Origin: Wolfiporia cocos
Lineage: Eukaryota > Basidiomycota > Agaricomycetes > Polyporales > Phaeolaceae
Assembly (NCBI GenBank): GCA_029448655.1
Contig: JACCLO010000013.1
Span: 1,612,001 to 1,676,000 of the forward strand
Reading direction: 5' to 3'
DNA: 64,000 bases
Numbering within the stretch: the first letter of the stretch is position 1; every line of letters begins with the position of its first letter. The translations under genes were made by a program, and so were the position numbers. Under the pieces are notes generated by a model. The model was not told where the DNA came from. It saw only the letters and a program-made list of their open reading frames with translations, and made no database searches. Positions 36,109 through 46,104 of this stretch are shown here, in pieces.

Positions 36109-36666
36109 TGTCACAAATCGTCCTGTAGGGGGTCCCGACATCCCTCACTAGGTTACAAGAGCATCACTAGGTGTGCGGCTTGTTCTTTAGACACTTAGTT
36201 ACCTCCATGTCCACTCCTTGCTATCTTATCAAAGACCACCTGACCTTGTAGATTAGCGCTGTAGGGTAGCGCGCGCCTCAGGTACTCACATGACGGTCAC
36301 AGTATGTACATGTTACGTTACAGTAGTTACTTATCATATGACCTCTTAGTTATGGCGCACAGGCCAGTACTTTAGGGCTAGACATCTCGGTGCTACCTCA
36401 TGTATATAACATACGACGAGATGGGGCTTATTCCCCATCTCTAAGATTCTCGACCTTGGGCTTAGGCCCCTTACTCTCACCTCTCTGTGTGTGACTGGTC
36501 CTCGGGGCCCTCTTGTCTGCTGAGCCTATACTTCATGTCGACGTTAGCCAGGGAAGGCTTGTCGATACCTTTGCCAACAGCTCTCATTCACCACTGTTGC
36601 GCCAGCTTGTAGGCTTGTGGTTTCCCCCTGCTAGGGCAGGTCCCACAGATGTGTAAGTCTGTGTCA
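36109..36666. repeat. Solo LTR-5 with TSD AATCA
   Basis: 558 bp, in the opposite orientation to the copy at 34856 (tgtcacaa...ctgtgtca), with AATCA at 36104-36108 and 36667-36671. Shares internal blocks with that copy, for example cacacagagaggt. Confidence 0.87.
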
Positions 36667-36887
36667 AATCACACAAGACTAGGTTTTCCTAGTGTAGTGG
36701 CAGACATAAGACTCTTGTAATACAACAAGGTCGAGCTGAGGAGCTCGATCCATAAATACATGGGCTTATATACTGCTACCTAGTGTTCAGAGTCACAGTG
36801 TCCCTGGTACTATCAGTGCTATATCATTTGAGGCTATGAGTACAGCATAGAGGTGAAACAATCAATTAATATGAAATGATAGGTAGG

Positions 36888-37235
36888 TGTCACAGATTTA
36901 TCTGGGACTATAGCAATTTTCCACACATTTATAGAAATTTATCTGGGATTAACATGTCTAACTACAAGTTATCCAGGACCTATCCCATATTGCTGACATG
37001 CTGAGCACACCTAACGGTTATGCAAGGCCTTATTGCTTATGTACACTGCCAATGCGCTACTAAGTAACCATGACTAAGCATAACACGCTAGTCAGGACCC
37101 ATGTGTCATCCAAACGTCATAGCTACAGCCATCCAGGCCTAAGCCCAGACTTATGGCCACATAGCAACGTCACCATCAGCCTAGCTGCAAGGCCTGGCCT
37201 GGTACTATGTCACCAGTCCAGACCAAGCTATGTTA
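36888..37235. repeat. LTR-4 copy, displaced right end
   Basis: Starts tgtcacagatttatc, the reverse of the LTR-4 end. The preceding GTAGG (36883-36887) is the reverse of CCTAC at 1271-1275. It belongs to the same LTR-4 copy as 1276-1671 and 46105-46438, separated by the inferred inversion and by the LTR-5 that hosts element 2. Confidence 0.7.
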
Positions 37236-37359
37236 TAACACAGACTTACAGTCTGTGGGACCTGCGCAGCAGGGGGACTCAATATGCCGCTGAAGTGCTG
37301 AGGTTTGAGGCATCACCACTGTCCAAGCCCCAGACAAGTGAGTGTAAGATATGAGGTGT

Positions 37360-37893
37360 TGTTACGATCCGTATGAATCCGTATACTTTGACGCCTCACT
37401 AGAAAGGAGGACTTAGCGTTCAACCGCTGTATTGACCGATTATTCTTAGGGTCCCTGCTCAACCACCGACCCCCGTTTCATGTACAACAACCCTACGCCC
37501 CTAGTCTCATAGCGTATCAGGTTCTAGGTGATATCTGTTGTATATCTACAGAGCTTCTACGTTTCAGCCATTGTTGCGCTCAACCGCAGCGTTTCGGCTT
37601 AGTTATCGTAGCGTACTAACCTTATGGACTTAGTGGTAGCAGTACCAAGGACACTATGACCCCGATTACAGAATCGTAGTATAAAGACCCTGTTGTAAAT
37701 ACTGGCCGAGTTCCTCAGCTCGACCTTGTTGAATTACAAGGATCCTATACTCGTTCTCAAAAGACTTAAGCAATTAAGTCTGCAGCCAGTATATCGACGC
37801 TCGACTCTGCTGAGTCCGACGAGTAGTGCGCTACTCGATACGCTGAGTAACTCGACTTAACATCTCAGCTGAACGGATATTCGATCCGTAACA
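37360..37893 (+). repeat. 5' LTR of element 2
   Basis: 534 bp, tgttacgatcc...gatccgtaaca. Contains the TATA box at 37680 and the start block at 37717-37727. Confidence 0.97.
37680..37727 (+). promoter_or_regulatory. Element 2 TATA box and predicted transcript start
   Basis: tataaag (37680-37686) lies 37 bases before agctcgacctt (37717-37727), the reverse complement of the primer-binding site at 37895-37905. Confidence 0.65.
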
Positions 37894-37894
37894 G

Positions 37895-37905
37895 AAGGTC
37901 GAGCT
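37895..37905 (+). other. Primer-binding site of element 2, self-priming type
   Basis: aaggtcgagct, one base after the LTR end, identical to that of element 1 although the surrounding LTR sequences differ. Confidence 0.7.
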
Positions 37906-37938
37906 CTTAACAGACTCACTTACCAAGAGTGCAAGTCC

Positions 37939-39570
37939 ATGCAACGCTTTGACCTGGATCTCCCGAACCGGTTGATCCATCTGCTCCCCGAAGAATACAG
38001 ACGCATCTACTACGAAGACAAACACGAGTGGAGAGATCCCCCCGCAGGGTTCTTTACGAAAGGAGGGTATCTCACCGTCCCGACTCCAGACAGACTTATT
38101 CCCTCGTGGGTACAGTTACCCCCATCCTCGAACGACCCCTGGGAGCAGACGCGCGCCGCTTTCGAACGCTTCGGAAACGTCACAAATTTGATGACACCGA
38201 CCATCACCATATCTCGAACAGGCGATGGACAACTCGGAGGACAGACAACGAACCCCAACCCTGCAGGAGGAAGCATGGGTCTGGGAGGTACAACCTTGGG
38301 CGGAAGTGCTGTTCCGGGAAGCAGCGGCACGAGCCAGGGCGCAGGGGGAATGGCCAATATCCCCCCGCCAGTTAATAATCCGCTACCTGGAAATCCTAGC
38401 GGAACAAACCCCACCGGACCAGGAGCGTCTGGAGGAGGAGGAATTCCTGGAGGGGGAGGTCCCCCCGGGGGCGGAGGTCCCCCGGGCGGCACCGGTAATC
38501 CAGCAGGCGGCGCAGGAGGCAATCCAGGAGGACCGCCAGGCGGAGGAGGAGGCCCCCCAGGCGGAGGGAACCCCGCGGGATGGGGCGGGCAGTTTGCCCC
38601 ACCAGGGCGAGGGAACCGCATAAAGCTTGCCACCCCCGAACCCTTCAAGGGAGAACGAAAGAAGCTACAACGCTTCAAGAATGATTGCAACACATGGTTC
38701 ACCATGTTCGCGGCAGACTATCAGACCGACGATCAGAAAATCCTCTTCATCATGTCCTACATTCGAGGAAGCGACCGAGTAGACCAATGGAAGGAGAACT
38801 ACTACGCCAAGCACACAGATCCGGCGACAGGAGCATTCGTCCTCCCCACGCTACTCCAGTTCAGTGCAGAATTCGACGCCGCATTCGAGCCCATCGAAGA
38901 GAAACAGAAAACCAATGACGATCTCTTCGACCTCAGACAGGAGAAGAAGAACATCGACGACTTCAATATTGAATTCGATAACCTCGTAGGGAAAACGGGA
39001 CTGGACCGACAACAGTGCAACCCACTCCTCGTCACCTTGTACAAGAGAGCCATCCGACCCGCACTCGTTACGCATATCATAAATATTGTTCCCCCCGTCA
39101 TAACCCTCACGGACTGGATGAAACAAGCATCCATCAACGAGAACAATTATAACACGTTCATCAAAGGACGAGGAGACCCCAAGAAGAAACCCCAGTGGCG
39201 ATCCAAGGGACCTAGCTCCCCAGCCACACCGACTCCCGTGAAAGACCCGAACGCAATGGACGTTGACCGAATGTCCACAGAAGAGCGACGCAAGCTCCAA
39301 ACTGAGGGGCGGTGCTTCAATTGTAAGGAGAAGGGCCACCTCTCCAGCAACTGCCCAAAGCGAAAGAAGAAGTCTCCTGCGAAGGGCAAAGCTCGAAAGG
39401 TAGAGGCCGTAGAGGAGGGGAACCCCGCCGCCCACACGGAAGAAGAAGACACCGAGGACGAGGACGATGGAGCCACCGCAGTGGAAGAAGCAGTTAACGC
39501 GATCAGGATTCTCAAAGCTAAGAACCCCTCGTTCCTTGCCCAGATTCTCGATGACCAGGATTTCGAATAG
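37939..39570 (+). CDS. gag: Gag polyprotein of element 2
   Basis: 543 residues. The N-terminal domain is shared with element 1 gag (LLPE...YR.Y...EWRDPPAGF-type pattern). A Gly/Pro-rich disordered linker (about 120-225), a capsid-like region (about 227-400, with WFTMFAADYQTDDQ) and a CCHC zinc knuckle at 459-472 (CFNCKEKGHLSSNC) follow. The tail is basic then acidic. It ends TAG 39568-39570, inside the frameshift signal. The ORF is intact. Confidence 0.95.
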   Translation: MQRFDLDLPNRLIHLLPEEYRRIYYEDKHEWRDPPAGFFTKGGYLTVPTPDRLIPSWVQLPPSSNDPWEQTRAAFERFGNVTNLMTPTITISRTGDGQLGGQTTNPNPAGGSMGLGGTTLGGSAVPGSSGTSQGAGGMANIPPPVNNPLPGNPSGTNPTGPGASGGGGIPGGGGPPGGGGPPGGTGNPAGGAGGNPGGPPGGGGGPPGGGNPAGWGGQFAPPGRGNRIKLATPEPFKGERKKLQRFKNDCNTWFTMFAADYQTDDQKILFIMSYIRGSDRVDQWKENYYAKHTDPATGAFVLPTLLQFSAEFDAAFEPIEEKQKTNDDLFDLRQEKKNIDDFNIEFDNLVGKTGLDRQQCNPLLVTLYKRAIRPALVTHIINIVPPVITLTDWMKQASINENNYNTFIKGRGDPKKKPQWRSKGPSSPATPTPVKDPNAMDVDRMSTEERRKLQTEGRCFNCKEKGHLSSNCPKRKKKSPAKGKARKVEAVEEGNPAAHTEEEDTEDEDDGATAVEEAVNAIRILKAKNPSFLAQILDDQDFE

Positions 39571-42500
39571 GGAGGAAGCGCACGGTCTTACCTCCCGAAA
39601 GCGCAGCTCATGTAATTACCTCGTACGAACGCGACCGGTCGCTGTTTATCCCCGTAACCCTGAAGCTGCAGAAAGCCGTGAAAGTAAACGCCCTCATCGA
39701 CTCGGGAGCCATGTCCTCCCTGATCCATTCAAAACTTGTCATTCGACACCAAATCGTGACTCGACCTCTAAGAAGCCCAATCACCGTCCGGAACGTCGAT
39801 GGAACCACCAACAAGGACGGACAGGTAGATCGGGAAGTCTACCTCCCCATCAAATACGGAGGAAAGGAACGAAAAGTCCGCTTCCTCGTAGGAAACATCG
39901 GAAAAGAAGAAGTGATCCTCGGATACAATTGGTTAAAAAAGGAGAGCCCTGTCATCGATTGGGCAACAGGGAAGGTCGATATCGCCCCTGACAAACCAAC
40001 AGAAAAAGCCCGAACGACCGACGCCATAATCCAACTCGACACTGTCAAAATGACAGTAGCCCCCGAAGGGAAGCTCCCAACGCGGGGAACCGACGGTGCC
40101 ATTGGATACGACCTATACGCCTCAAAGGATGAGGTAATCACCCCTGGGGGATGGAAGGCGATCCCCACCGGGGTTCGGATGGAGATCCCGAAAGGATCTT
40201 ACGGGAGGATAGCCTCACGATCGGGCCTCACGCTCAAACACGGGCTCACAGTTGGGGCAGGAGTGATCGATCCTGACTATCGCGGAGAAGTCCAAGTCAT
40301 CCTGTTCAACCAGTCGACGACACCTCATCGTACCGTTCCCGGAATGCGCATTGCGCAAATAATATTTGAACAAGCCCTCACCCCCGAAGTAGTCCAGGTA
40401 GAGGAGCTCGATGAAACAAAGAGAGGGGATGCGGGCTTCGGCTCCACCGACACTCGGCAACCAGTGGAGGATCCCATCTCAGACGAAGAATACCAACTAC
40501 TCAGGAGATTTGTCCGAACCAAGAAACTGGTCGCCCCTAGAACCAGGAACCCAAGGCGATTCCGGCAGGAAAGCGCAGCCCTATCCCACATACGCAAGGT
40601 AATGACGAAATCCCAGAAACTCTCCGAAACAGAGAAAAGGGGGCCCACAGAGGACGCCCTCCCCGAACACCTGAAAGACTTCGCACACGTCTTCAGCAAG
40701 AAAGCCGCAGCCGCGTTTCCCCCTTCGAGACCATGGGACCATGCTATCGAACTAAAACCTGACTTCGTACCCCGGGACTGCAAGGTATACTCGCTGTCCC
40801 CCAGAGAACAAAAGGCCATGGACGAATTTCTGGCAGAAAATCTCGCCAAGGGATTCATCCGACCATCGAAGTCCCCCATGGCGTCCCCCGCCTTCTTCGT
40901 CCCAAAGAAAGACGGGGGGCTAAGGCCCTGCCAGGACTACCGATACCTAAACGAAGGGACGGTTAAGAACGCTTATCCCCTACCCCTAATATCCGAACTC
41001 ATTGAGAAGCTAAGAGGGGCAAAGGTGTTCACCAAAATGGACCTGCGAGCAGGATATAACAACGTACGGATCCGAGAAGGCGATCAATGGAAGGGCGCAT
41101 TCAAAACCAATGCTGGCCTCTACGAACCAACAGTAATGTTCTTTGGGATGTGCAATTCACCAGCAACGTTCCAGGCCATGATGAACGAGATACTAAAAGA
41201 GGAAATCGTGGAAGGATGGGTATTAGTCTACATGGACGACATCCTCATCTTCTCTCCAGACCAAACGACCCACAGAGAGCGAGAGCGACGAGTCCTGCAA
41301 AAGCTGGCTGAAGAAAAGCTATTCGTGAAGCCTGAGAAATGCGCGTTCGGGGTAGAGAGGGTAGAGTTCCTTGGACTCGTAATCACCCCCGGCCAAATCC
41401 AGATGGACCCCGCCAAGCTCAAAGGGATCCGCGACTGGCCACCCCCACGAAATGTCAAAGGGGTCCGCTCCTTCTTAGGGTTCGCGAACTTCTACAGAAA
41501 GTTCATCGACCACTATTCCACGCACGCGCGACCGCTCATCGACCTCACAAAAACGGCAACGGGCACAGGGTTCAAGTGGACAGAACGAGAAAGCGAGGCA
41601 TTCGAATTCTTAAAAAGTCAGTTCGTAACAGCCCCCGCGCTGCTCCTCCCCGACAAAGAAAAACCCTTTATCCTGGAAACCGACGCCTCCCAGTTCGCCC
41701 TCGGAGCAGTGCTCAAACAAAAAGACGATAACGGGAACGAGCGACCAGTGGGCTATCTATCACAGTCCCTCACCCCAGCCGAACGAAACTACGAAATCTA
41801 CGATCGAGAACTCCTAGGAGTGGTTCGCGCGCTGGAAGAATGGCGCCACCTTCTAGAAGGAGGCCCACATCAGATCTTGATCAGGAGCGATCACCAGAAC
41901 CTTACGTATTGGCGAAGCGCCCAGAGATTGAATCGGAGGCAAGCGAGATGGCACCTGTTACTATCTCAATTCAACATACGGCTACAGCACGTCCCAGGAA
42001 AGAAGTTGGTAATGGCAGACACCCTCTCGCGCCTCATGAATTTGGACAGCTCCGACCACGACAACGAAGACATTCTGATGCTGCCCGATACCCTATTCAT
42101 TCATGCAATCGAAGTCCCGATCATCGATCGGATCAAGATCGCGAAGTCCTTCGATCCGATCGCGGAACAGGGACTCCGCGCCCTTGAACAAGGGGAGCAG
42201 CCTCCTTTAAGGACAGTAATGGAAGACTGGCAGTACACCGAAGGGGTCCTCTTGTATAAGGGGCGGATGTACGTGCCAAGGGACCCGGGCCTGAGAAAGG
42301 ACGTTATCGCAAGATATCACGACCCAATAGCGGCGGGTCACCCCGGAATTTGGGGAACGACCCTGAAGGTGCAAGAGCACTTCTGGTGGCCCGACCTGCA
42401 AAAAACCGTGGCCGAATATGTCAAAGGCTGCGCCATCTGTCAGCAGATGAAACCCGACCGACATCCGACAAAGGCGCCGCTGCAACCGATTCTGACCCGA

Positions 42501-44669
42501 AAAGACGCACTCCCCTTCTCACAATGCTCAGTGGACTTCATCACCGACCTCCCCCGGGTAGGGAAATATGATTCGGTTATGGTCATTGTCGATCATGGGC
42601 TGTCAAAGGCGATATCCCTGACCCCATGCGATAAGACCATCACCAGCGAAGGAGCCGCCGACATATTCCACCGGAAAATCTACTCGAAGTACGGGCTCCC
42701 TAGGAAAATCATCTCGGACCGAGGCCCCCAGTTCGCCTCGAAGTTTTTCCAAGCTCTCTGCAAGCTTCTAGGGATCGACTCCGCCCTGAGTACGGCATAT
42801 CACCCACAAACCGACGGACAGACTGAGCGAATGAACCAACAAATAGAAGTCTACTTGCGTATCTACTGCATGAGCGACCCGTACCTCTGGGCCACCAGAC
42901 TCCCAGATGTAGAATTTGCCCACAACACGCGCAGGACCGAAAGAGGTTTGGCCCCCACCGAAGTCATCATGGGGTATATTCCCCGGGGATTGCCCGAAGA
43001 AGACAACCCGACATCGGTGCCAGCCGCAGGAGAAAGGCTGAAAAGCATCAAAGAGGCAAGGGAGAAGGCTATCGCCGCGCACGAACTAGCCCAAAAACGA
43101 ATGGCCGGACGGACCCTGCGCGACTTGCCTAAACTTAGCAAAGGAGACAAGGTGTGGCTTGATGCCAAGAACCTCCACCTCCCGTACGAATCACGGAAGC
43201 TCGCTCCAAAAAGGGAGGGGCCGTTCACCATCACCGAGAAGCTCGGGGCCGTCACGTACAGACTGGCTCTGCCCCCGCGGTGGAAGATACACCCGGTCTT
43301 CCATGCCTCGCTACTGAAACCGTTCAATGAGACAAGGGTGCACGGGCCCAATTACACAAAACCACCCCCGGACCTGGTCGAAGGGCACAAAGAGTACGAG
43401 GTCGATTCTATCCTGAACCAAAGGCAACATCGAGGGAAAAGGCAGTATTTGGTCCATTGGAAGGGCTACCCAACCGCTGACGACTCCTGGGAAGACGCAA
43501 CGAACTTGAAGAATTCCCCCGACCTCCTGGAGGACTACAAAAGTCGGCGGAGGGGGAGCAGAACCCGCCAGGTCAAGGAAGTAACATGTCGACGCCTCCG
43601 CCTAGCCAACCCGACCGTCCCAGGGCGCCGACGCTGCGTCGATCCCTCGCCGTCCGCATGGGATACCAGACAGGCAGGTGTTACGGGTGTTCCGAGGAGG
43701 CCCACCTCCGCATCCGCCATGCGCTCACCTGGCACAGGTCCGACGTTCCCCCCGGAGGTCATCCAACCCCCTGGACCGATCGATTTGAGCTCGTACAGGA
43801 GCTCACCGCCGTCTACGACAGCTATCAGGACGTCACCGAGCGGCTTGTCCAACTCGAACGGACAGTCCGCTGGCAGAGACAGCAGCTTGGGCGGAACATC
43901 GATCAGTGGATCGACCACCTCGGGGCGTCGACGCCATCGCGAATCCGGAGAGAGTTCAACCAAGGAGAAGAAGGCCCGCGTCGCCCGCCCCGTCAGCGAA
44001 GCCCCGTCCCTCCAATGCCCTCCTGGCTACTCGACGACGATGAATTGGCTCGAATTGCAGAACCGTACGATTTTATGGAATACCGCTCTCTGGTACCTGA
44101 CCACGCTCCCCCTGAGACCTCCGCCGCAGGAGCTCGACCTGGAGAACCGGAGAGCCCTGCTCCTCATCCACGAAGCAGCGAACGACGCCCAGTTCGAGAG
44201 GGGCCGAGCAGCGCTAGGATTGCCACCCCGCCGCTCACTGCCCCAGCTGACGACGAGGCTGGTCGACGATCTCCGTCAATTGAGGTCATCAGCCGAGAGG
44301 AATTCGAGCGGGGTCGCGACGCCTGGAACGACCCCCTTCTCAGTCTACCTAGATGGCTCCGGGAGCGCATCTGGGTCCACCACCACCACCAGCGGTACGA
44401 ATCCGGCGACTATCTCCGCGACGTCCCCTCCGCTCGATCCCCGCCCAGGCCATCTCAGGCAGAGCCCTGTCGAAGCTGTGGTAGCCCCTACCACTGGATC
44501 CTCGACTGCCCCGACTACCGCTGCCCCACGTGTCGGGTATCCCAGCCCGGACATCGACGAGGGGAATGCGCGCCCTACCAGCTCTGGGTCCCTCCCGCCA
44601 CGCCTCCTCTCCCCGATGGAGATGCAGGGTATAACGACCCCGACCCCGAGGCCCTTTGAGTGGCCGTGA
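39555..44669 (+). CDS. pol: Pol polyprotein of element 2
   Basis: The pol frame opens at 39555 after a TGA at 39552, overlapping gag; the first Met is at 39678 (1,663 residues from there). Numbering from that Met: protease Asp-Ser-Gly at 8-10; dUTPase about 133-257 with all five motifs (GYDLYAS, RSG, GVIDPDYRGEV, RIAQIIFE, GFGST). Reverse transcriptase follows with YMDD at 518-521, then RNase H (first Asp 669), the integrase zinc finger (about 882-920) and core Asp 953, Asp 1014 and Glu 1050 (DD35E). The GPF module is near 1180 and the chromodomain at about 1239-1288 (YLVHWKGYPTADDSWED). A tail of about 360 residues overlaps the third ORF. No damage seen. Confidence 0.96.
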   Translation, partial: PGFRIGRKRTVLPPESAAHVITSYERDRSLFIPVTLKLQKAVKVNALIDSGAMSSLIHSKLVIRHQIVTRPLRSPITVRNVDGTTNKDGQVDREVYLPIKYGGKERKVRFLVGNIGKEEVILGYNWLKKESPVIDWATGKVDIAPDKPTEKARTTDAIIQLDTVKMTVAPEGKLPTRGTDGAIGYDLYASKDEVITPGGWKAIPTGVRMEIPKGSYGRIASRSGLTLKHGLTVGAGVIDPDYRGEVQVILFNQSTTPHRTVPGMRIAQIIFEQALTPEVVQVEELDETKRGDAGFGSTDTRQPVEDPISDEEYQLLRRFVRTKKLVAPRTRNPRRFRQESAALSHIRKVMTKSQKLSETEKRGPTEDALPEHLKDFAHVFSKKAAAAFPPSRPWDHAIELKPDFVPRDCKVYSLSPREQKAMDEFLAENLAKGFIRPSKSPMASPAFFVPKKDGGLRPCQDYRYLNEGTVKNAYPLPLISELIEKLRGAKVFTKMDLRAGYNNVRIREGDQWKGAFKTNAGLYEPTVMFFGMCNSPATFQAMMNEILKEEIVEGWVLVYMDDILIFSPDQTTHRERERRVLQKLAEEKLFVKPEKCAFGVERVEFLGLVITPGQIQMDPAKLKGIRDWPPPRNVKGVRSFLGFANFYRKFIDHYSTHARPLIDLTKTATGTGFKWTERESEAFEFLKSQFVTAPALLLPDKEKPFILETDASQFALGAVLKQKDDNGNERPVGYLSQSLTPAERNYEIYDRELLGVVRALEEWRHLLEGGPHQILIRSDHQNLTYWRSAQRLNRRQARWHLLLSQFNIRLQHVPGKKLVMADTLSRLMNLDSSDHDNEDILMLPDTLFIHAIEVPIIDRIKIAKSFDPIAEQGLRALEQGEQPPLRTVMEDWQYTEGVLLYKGRMYVPRDPGLRKDVIARYHDPIAAGHPGIWGTTLKVQEHFWWPDLQKTVAEYVKGCAICQQMKPDRHPTKAPLQPILTRKDALPFSQCSVDFITDLPRVGKYDSVMVIVDHGLSKAISLTPCDKTITSEGAADIFHRKIYSKYGLPRKIISDRGPQFASKFFQALCKLLGIDSALSTAYHPQTDGQTERMNQQIEVYLRIYCMSDPYLWATRLPDVEFAHNTRRTERGLAPTEVIMGYIPRGLPEEDNPTSVPAAGERLKSIKEAREKAIAAHELAQKRMAGRTLRDLPKLSKGDKVWLDAKNLHLPYESRKLAPKREGPFTITEKLGAVTYRLALPPRWKIHPVFHASLLKPFNETRVHGPNYTKPPPDLVEGHKEYEVDSILNQRQHRGKRQYLVHWKGYPTADDSWEDATNLKNSPDLLEDYKSRRRGSRTRQVKEVTCRRLRLANPTVPGRRRCVDPSPSAWDTRQAGVTGVPRRPTSASAMRSPGTGPTFPPEVIQPPGPIDLSSYRSSPPSTTAIRTSPSGLSNSNGQSAGRDSSLGGTSISGSTTSGRRRHRESGESSTKEKKARVARPVSEAPSLQCPPGYSTTMNWLELQNRTILWNTALWYLTTLPLRPPPQELDLENRRALLLIHEAANDAQFERGRAALGLPPRRSLPQLTTRLVDDLRQLRSSAERNSSGVATPGTTPFSVYLDGSGSASGSTTTTSGTNPATISATSPPLDPRPGHLRQSPVEAVVAPTTGSSTAPTTAAPRVGYPSPDIDEGNARPTSSGSLPPRLLSPMEMQGITTPTPRPFEWP
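39558..39596 (+). promoter_or_regulatory. -1 ribosomal frameshift signal of element 2
   Basis: Heptamer GGATTTC (39558-39564), a 5-nt spacer, stem GGGAGG (39570-39575) with CCTCCC (39591-39596), and a loop almost identical to element 1. Compared with element 1 the A-T pair has moved one step along the stem with both strands changed, which keeps the pairing. Confidence 0.72.
43586..44659 (+). CDS. Third ORF of element 2, double zinc-knuckle protein
   Basis: 357 residues in the -1 frame relative to pol, wholly inside the pol tail. The start ATG has A at -3. It shares with element 1 a helical region (about 30-113, including ELTAVYDSYQDVTERL), the ISREEFERG block and two zinc knuckles. These are C-x2-C-x4-H-x4-C at 295-308 and C-x2-C-x6-H-x4-C at 313-328 (CPTCRVSQPGHRRGEC). 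Both proteins end in Glu-Ala-Leu. It could be made by internal initiation or by a second -1 shift. It resembles no gypsy domain I know in this position. Confidence 0.78.
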   Translation: MSTPPPSQPDRPRAPTLRRSLAVRMGYQTGRCYGCSEEAHLRIRHALTWHRSDVPPGGHPTPWTDRFELVQELTAVYDSYQDVTERLVQLERTVRWQRQQLGRNIDQWIDHLGASTPSRIRREFNQGEEGPRRPPRQRSPVPPMPSWLLDDDELARIAEPYDFMEYRSLVPDHAPPETSAAGARPGEPESPAPHPRSSERRPVREGPSSARIATPPLTAPADDEAGRRSPSIEVISREEFERGRDAWNDPLLSLPRWLRERIWVHHHHQRYESGDYLRDVPSARSPPRPSQAEPCRSCGSPYHWILDCPDYRCPTCRVSQPGHRRGECAPYQLWVPPATPPLPDGDAGYNDPDPEAL

Positions 44670-44714
44670 TGTTTGGATTTCATCGAGGGCGATGACGGCT
44701 TAGGAGGGGGGTGA

Positions 44715-45248
44715 TGTTACGATCCGTATGAATCCGTATACTTTGACGCCTCACTAGAAAGGAGGACTTAGCGTTCAACCGCTGTATTGACCGATTATTC
44801 TTAGGGTCCCTGCTCAACCACCGACCCCCGTTTCATGTACAACAACCCTACGCCCCTAGTCTCATAGCGTATCAGGTTCTAGGTGATATCTGTTGTATAT
44901 CTACAGAGCTTCTACGTTTCAGCCATTGTTGCGCTCAACCGCAGCGTTTCGGCTTAGTTATCGTAGCGTACTAACCTTATGGACTTAGTGGTAGCAGTAC
45001 CAAGGACACTATGACCCCGATTACAGAATCGTAGTATAAAGACCCTGTTGTAAATACTGGCCGAGTTCCTCAGCTCGACCTTGTTGAATTACAAGGATCC
45101 TATACTCGTTCTCAAAAGACTTAAGCAATTAAGTCTGCAGCCAGTATATCGACGCTCGACTCTGCTGAGTCCGACGAGTAGTGCGCTACTCGATACGCTG
45201 AGTAACTCGACTTAACATCTCAGCTGAACGGATATTCGATCCGTAACA
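44715..45248 (+). repeat. 3' LTR of element 2
   Basis: 534 bp; I found no difference from the 5' LTR by eye. Preceded by the purine run taggaggggggtga (44701-44714) and followed by GGTGT. Confidence 0.97.
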
Positions 45249-45364
45249 GGTGTAGCCGCAGGCAGTCGCACACAGAGAGGTAAGAGAGAGGGTCAGTGCC
45301 CAGACATCGAGAATAACAAGTCTGGGGCAGTAAGGCCGCCAGACATAGCTATAAGTACGTACAG

Positions 45365-45906
45365 TGTTACAGTTTGTACCGGTATGCTTGAATATCTTTT
45401 CCGATGTCCCACTGGGAGGAGGGACTTAGCGTTCAACCGTTTTATTGCGCGCTCGATTTTAGGGACCTTCGCTCAACTGATGGTCCTCGTTTCATGTACA
45501 ACAGCCCTATGCCCATAGTCTCACATCGTATCAGATTCTAGTTGACTATCATTGTGTCTAACCACAATTCTTACGTTTCATCCCTTGTTGCACCCAACCG
45601 CAACGCTTCATATTTGTCTCACTAGCACACTAGCCTTATGGACTTGATGGTAGTAGTACCACAGACACTATGACCCCAGTTATAGGATCGCAGTATATAA
45701 TCTGATGTAAATACTGGTCAAGTTCCTCAGCTCAACCTTGTTGAATTACAAGGATCTTATACTCGTTCTCAAAGGCTTGAGCAATTAAGCCTGCAGCTTG
45801 TATATCGACGCTCTGACTCTGCCGAGTCCAACAAGTAGTGTGCTACTTGATACGCTGAGCAACTCAACTTAACTAATTCAGCTAAACGGATATTCGATCC
45901 ATAACA
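45365..45906 (+). repeat. Solo LTR-2 with TSD TACAG
   Basis: 542 bp, diverged from the element 2 LTR, with TACAG on both sides (45360-45364 and 45907-45911). Confidence 0.92.
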
Positions 45907-46104
45907 TACAGGAGTGAGTGAACGTGCTACCCTCAACTATGGGTCTGTGCATAGGTTTGGTAACGTGAGTGACCGTAATGCTAACTACTGTAACGTATCA
46001 CCTGACCATTAGGATAAGTGCATGAAATGTAAGTACATAACCGCATATAGGTGTGATACAAGTGCAGGACGAGAATGAAAGGTAAGGAAAATAAATCTGT
46101 GACA

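Larger units (their letters stand above)
34207..36882 (-). repeat. Degenerate LTR-2 copy broken by nested LTRs
   Basis: Blocks at 34207-34294, 36078-36108 and 36672-36882 read as one decayed minus-strand LTR-2, opened by an LTR-3 (34300-36077) and an LTR-5 (36109-36666). Its distal part probably continues on the other side of the inversion near 1028-1275. Confidence 0.5.
37360..45248 (+). mobile_element. Complete Ty3/gypsy chromoviral retrotransposon, element 2
   Basis: 7,889 bp with two 534-bp LTRs that I read as identical, and GGTGT on both sides (37355-37359 and 45249-45253). All expected parts are present: TATA box, self-priming site, gag, frameshift signal, pol with every catalytic motif, the third ORF and a polypurine tract. 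It looks recently inserted and potentially autonomous. Related to element 1, with which it shares architecture and coding sequence, while the LTR bodies differ strongly. Confidence 0.97.
37236..46104. repeat. Solo LTR-5 hosting element 2 and a solo LTR-2
   Basis: Outer pieces 37236-37359, 45249-45364 and 45907-46104 form one LTR-5 (taacacagactta...ctgtgaca). Flanks TGTTA (37231-37235) and TGTCA (46105-46109) form a target duplication with one transition. Confidence 0.72.
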
